Positions 60,412 through 64,000 of a stretch of DNA of 64,000 nt are shown one piece after another. How positions within the stretch are numbered: position 1 is the first letter of the stretch; each line of letters begins with the position of its first letter. Position numbers and translations under genes: made by a program. The stretch lies in contig BCIK01000010.1 in assembly GCA_039545295.1 (NCBI GenBank), forward strand, positions 248,001-312,000, given 5' to 3'. The notes beneath the pieces are model-generated. The model was not told the origin of the DNA and did not search any database. It saw nothing but the letters and a program-made list of their open reading frames with translations. This DNA is from Udeniomyces pyricola (taxonomy: Eukaryota > Basidiomycota > Tremellomycetes > Cystofilobasidiales > Mrakiaceae).

Positions 60412-61560
60412 TTGCTGTGAAGAAAATACGGCCGGAACGGTGAACAGGACTGGGGAAAAGACACCTGTCATTTTGGGTTGGAGAAGAAAGGAGGGGGAGA
60501 AAGAGATACGGCTTAAAAAGGATAGTGCAAGGGAACGTTTCTCTCTTCGTTTTTGTCGTTGTTGTTGGTGGTGTCGTTACCTTTTCCTCCTTCTTTTCCT
60601 CTACCCCTTCCTTAGCCCTGACACTCAGCTCGTCCTCAGTCCCATCGTACTTGTTTACTGCCCATCCCCTTGTCCTTGTTCTTCCGGCCCCGGCCTGTCC
60701 GACTTTTTTTTTCTTGTTTTTTCTGTCTTTGTTGCAAACACCCTCCCCCCTCCCCCTTTCCTCCCCTTTCTCCTCCTGGTTCCCAATTTGTATAGCCCCT
60801 TCACTGTCCTTGCTTGCCTTCCTCCTTCAAGACCTATAGAGGGAAAGACCAAACGACGACCAACCTTCGACTTTACGCTCTGACTTTTCTTCTTCCTCTT
60901 TCCTTTCGTTTTATCCTTCTTCAATAGTCTTCTTTGTTTTTATTCTTTGTTTTTGAAACTTTCGGTTCGTATGGGTTTTCGTTCAAACTGGTTCTCCTTT
61001 TTTTTTTGTGCGCGTTTCCTCCGATCCTCGGCCTCCTCACCAGCCATATTGAGACGAGCAAGGACATGCGCGCGCATGATCAGGTTGGATCACTATCTCT
61101 GCCATACTACTCACTCATGCTAAAGTCTATGCGTAGTATATAAATCTATATATCTACATGAGCTCTCGAAAGACAAGCAAACGTAAGGAGAGGGAGAGAG
61201 AGAACACGAAGAGAGAAAAAAAAAAACACAAACACACACACACACTCGTTCCGTTTCTCCCTTCAACTCCATCAAGGCCAAAGTACCTTCATCCCCGTCT
61301 CCTGCCTGCCCTTCTCGCTCCTCTTTCCCGTCCCCTGCCCTTCTTCTTCGATCCTCATGGCCATCAACGACGATGAGCAACGGAAAACAAGAAAAATAGA
61401 AACGCCGAATCGAATCCTAGGTTATAATGGCGTCCTCTTCTCTCTCTCCCCCCCCCCCTGCTTCTTCGATTAGGAATGGCCCACGCGCTTATAGCTGGAA
61501 GGGGAAAGGAAAAAGGAGGTTTCGAACGATGAAAATCGTCATAGTCAAAACGTCAGCTGT
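60412..61560. other. convergent intergenic region between SYP1 and RPN11
   Basis: Tail-to-tail gap. 60412-61140 is T/C-rich with cttttcctcc words and is likely SYP1 3' UTR and terminator. 61140-61260 has GA- and CA-rich simple repeats. A C-run lies at 61450-61459. The RPN11 3' UTR must read leftward from about 61560. No gene was recognised. Confidence 0.5.
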
Positions 61561-63932
<2,372 letters not shown>

Positions 63933-64000
63933 TGTTTAGTTTTGGTGAGTGAGGTGTGGTGGGAGGTGAATAGGGAAAGGTGGGGGTTGGGTGGTGATGT
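63933..64000 (-). promoter_or_regulatory. start of the RPN11 5' leader
   Basis: Sixty-eight bases remain upstream of the RPN11 start codon. In the gene's sense they are rich in C, A and T (cacc, cccaac and ctcac words), like the other leaders in the window. The rest of the promoter lies outside. Confidence 0.4.

Noticed and set aside
60389..60883. Alternative splice at a GTAAGT near 60392 extending SYP1 into a further exon.
   Set aside because: The unspliced end (VVGKSLQSGKFFVE) already matches the usual muniscin terminus, and the downstream frame is low complexity.

Overview
This 64-kb window is nuclear DNA of an intron-rich fungus, most likely a basidiomycete. Its proteins are fungal or pan-eukaryotic: a Far11/STRIP scaffold, a Syp1-type muniscin, an Axl2-like cadherin-fold protein, an Rtc3-like SBDS-domain protein, Cactin, Uba1, a Ubc11/UBE2C-type E2 and Rpn11. 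Twelve complete multi-exon genes and one long composite gene model were assembled by eye from phase-consistent splice sites. They hold about 112 introns, mostly 55 to 260 nt, with GTRNGT donors and a recurrent GTTCGT variant. A Pucciniomycotina or Ustilaginomycotina yeast is plausible, but the exact lineage cannot be fixed from the sequence. Three N bases (25300, 27026, 27033) and many long C or G homopolymers show where base calling was hard.

Layout. 1-84: 3' tail of a plus-strand gene. 587-2715 (+): small membrane protein of unknown function. 4367-8418 (+): 12-TM MFS permease with 17 exons. 9209-13310 (+): Axl2-like single-pass cell-surface protein. 14486-16370 (+): unknown protein with hydrophobic helices. 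17334-18340 (+): Rtc3-like protein. 19138-23023 (+): Cactin. 23683-25731 (+): Ubc11-type E2. 26420-31663 (+): Uba1 E1. 32501-42280 (-): giant alpha-solenoid-like protein of about 2,720 residues, possibly UNC80-like. 43003-48442 (+): Far11/STRIP. 51630-55506 (+): C2H2 zinc-finger factor with an outsize 1.33-kb first intron. 56630-60411 (+): Syp1 muniscin. 61561-63932 (-): Rpn11.

Functional themes. Ubiquitin activation (Uba1), mitotic ubiquitin conjugation (Ubc11) and proteasomal deubiquitination (Rpn11) all lie within 41 kb, and the E1 and E2 genes are direct tandem neighbours. Axl2, Far11/STRIPAK and Syp1 all act in polarity, bud-site or cell-cycle control and endocytosis at the cortex. Eukaryotic gene order need not be functional, so this is an observation and not an operon claim. 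The giant minus-strand gene and FAR11 share a 722-bp divergent promoter. UBA1 faces the giant gene tail to tail across a 28-copy AAG repeat, and SYP1 faces RPN11 tail to tail.

No rRNA, tRNA, transposon, CRISPR array or virus-derived gene was recognised. The most unusual non-coding item is the 1.33-kb intron of the zinc-finger gene, which holds two adjacent strong hairpins at 52490-52574. Other oddities are 6- to 12-nt coding exons, a GC-AG intron, a 49-nt poly-C tract and homopolymer tracts in many introns. No clearly new multi-gene system was found.
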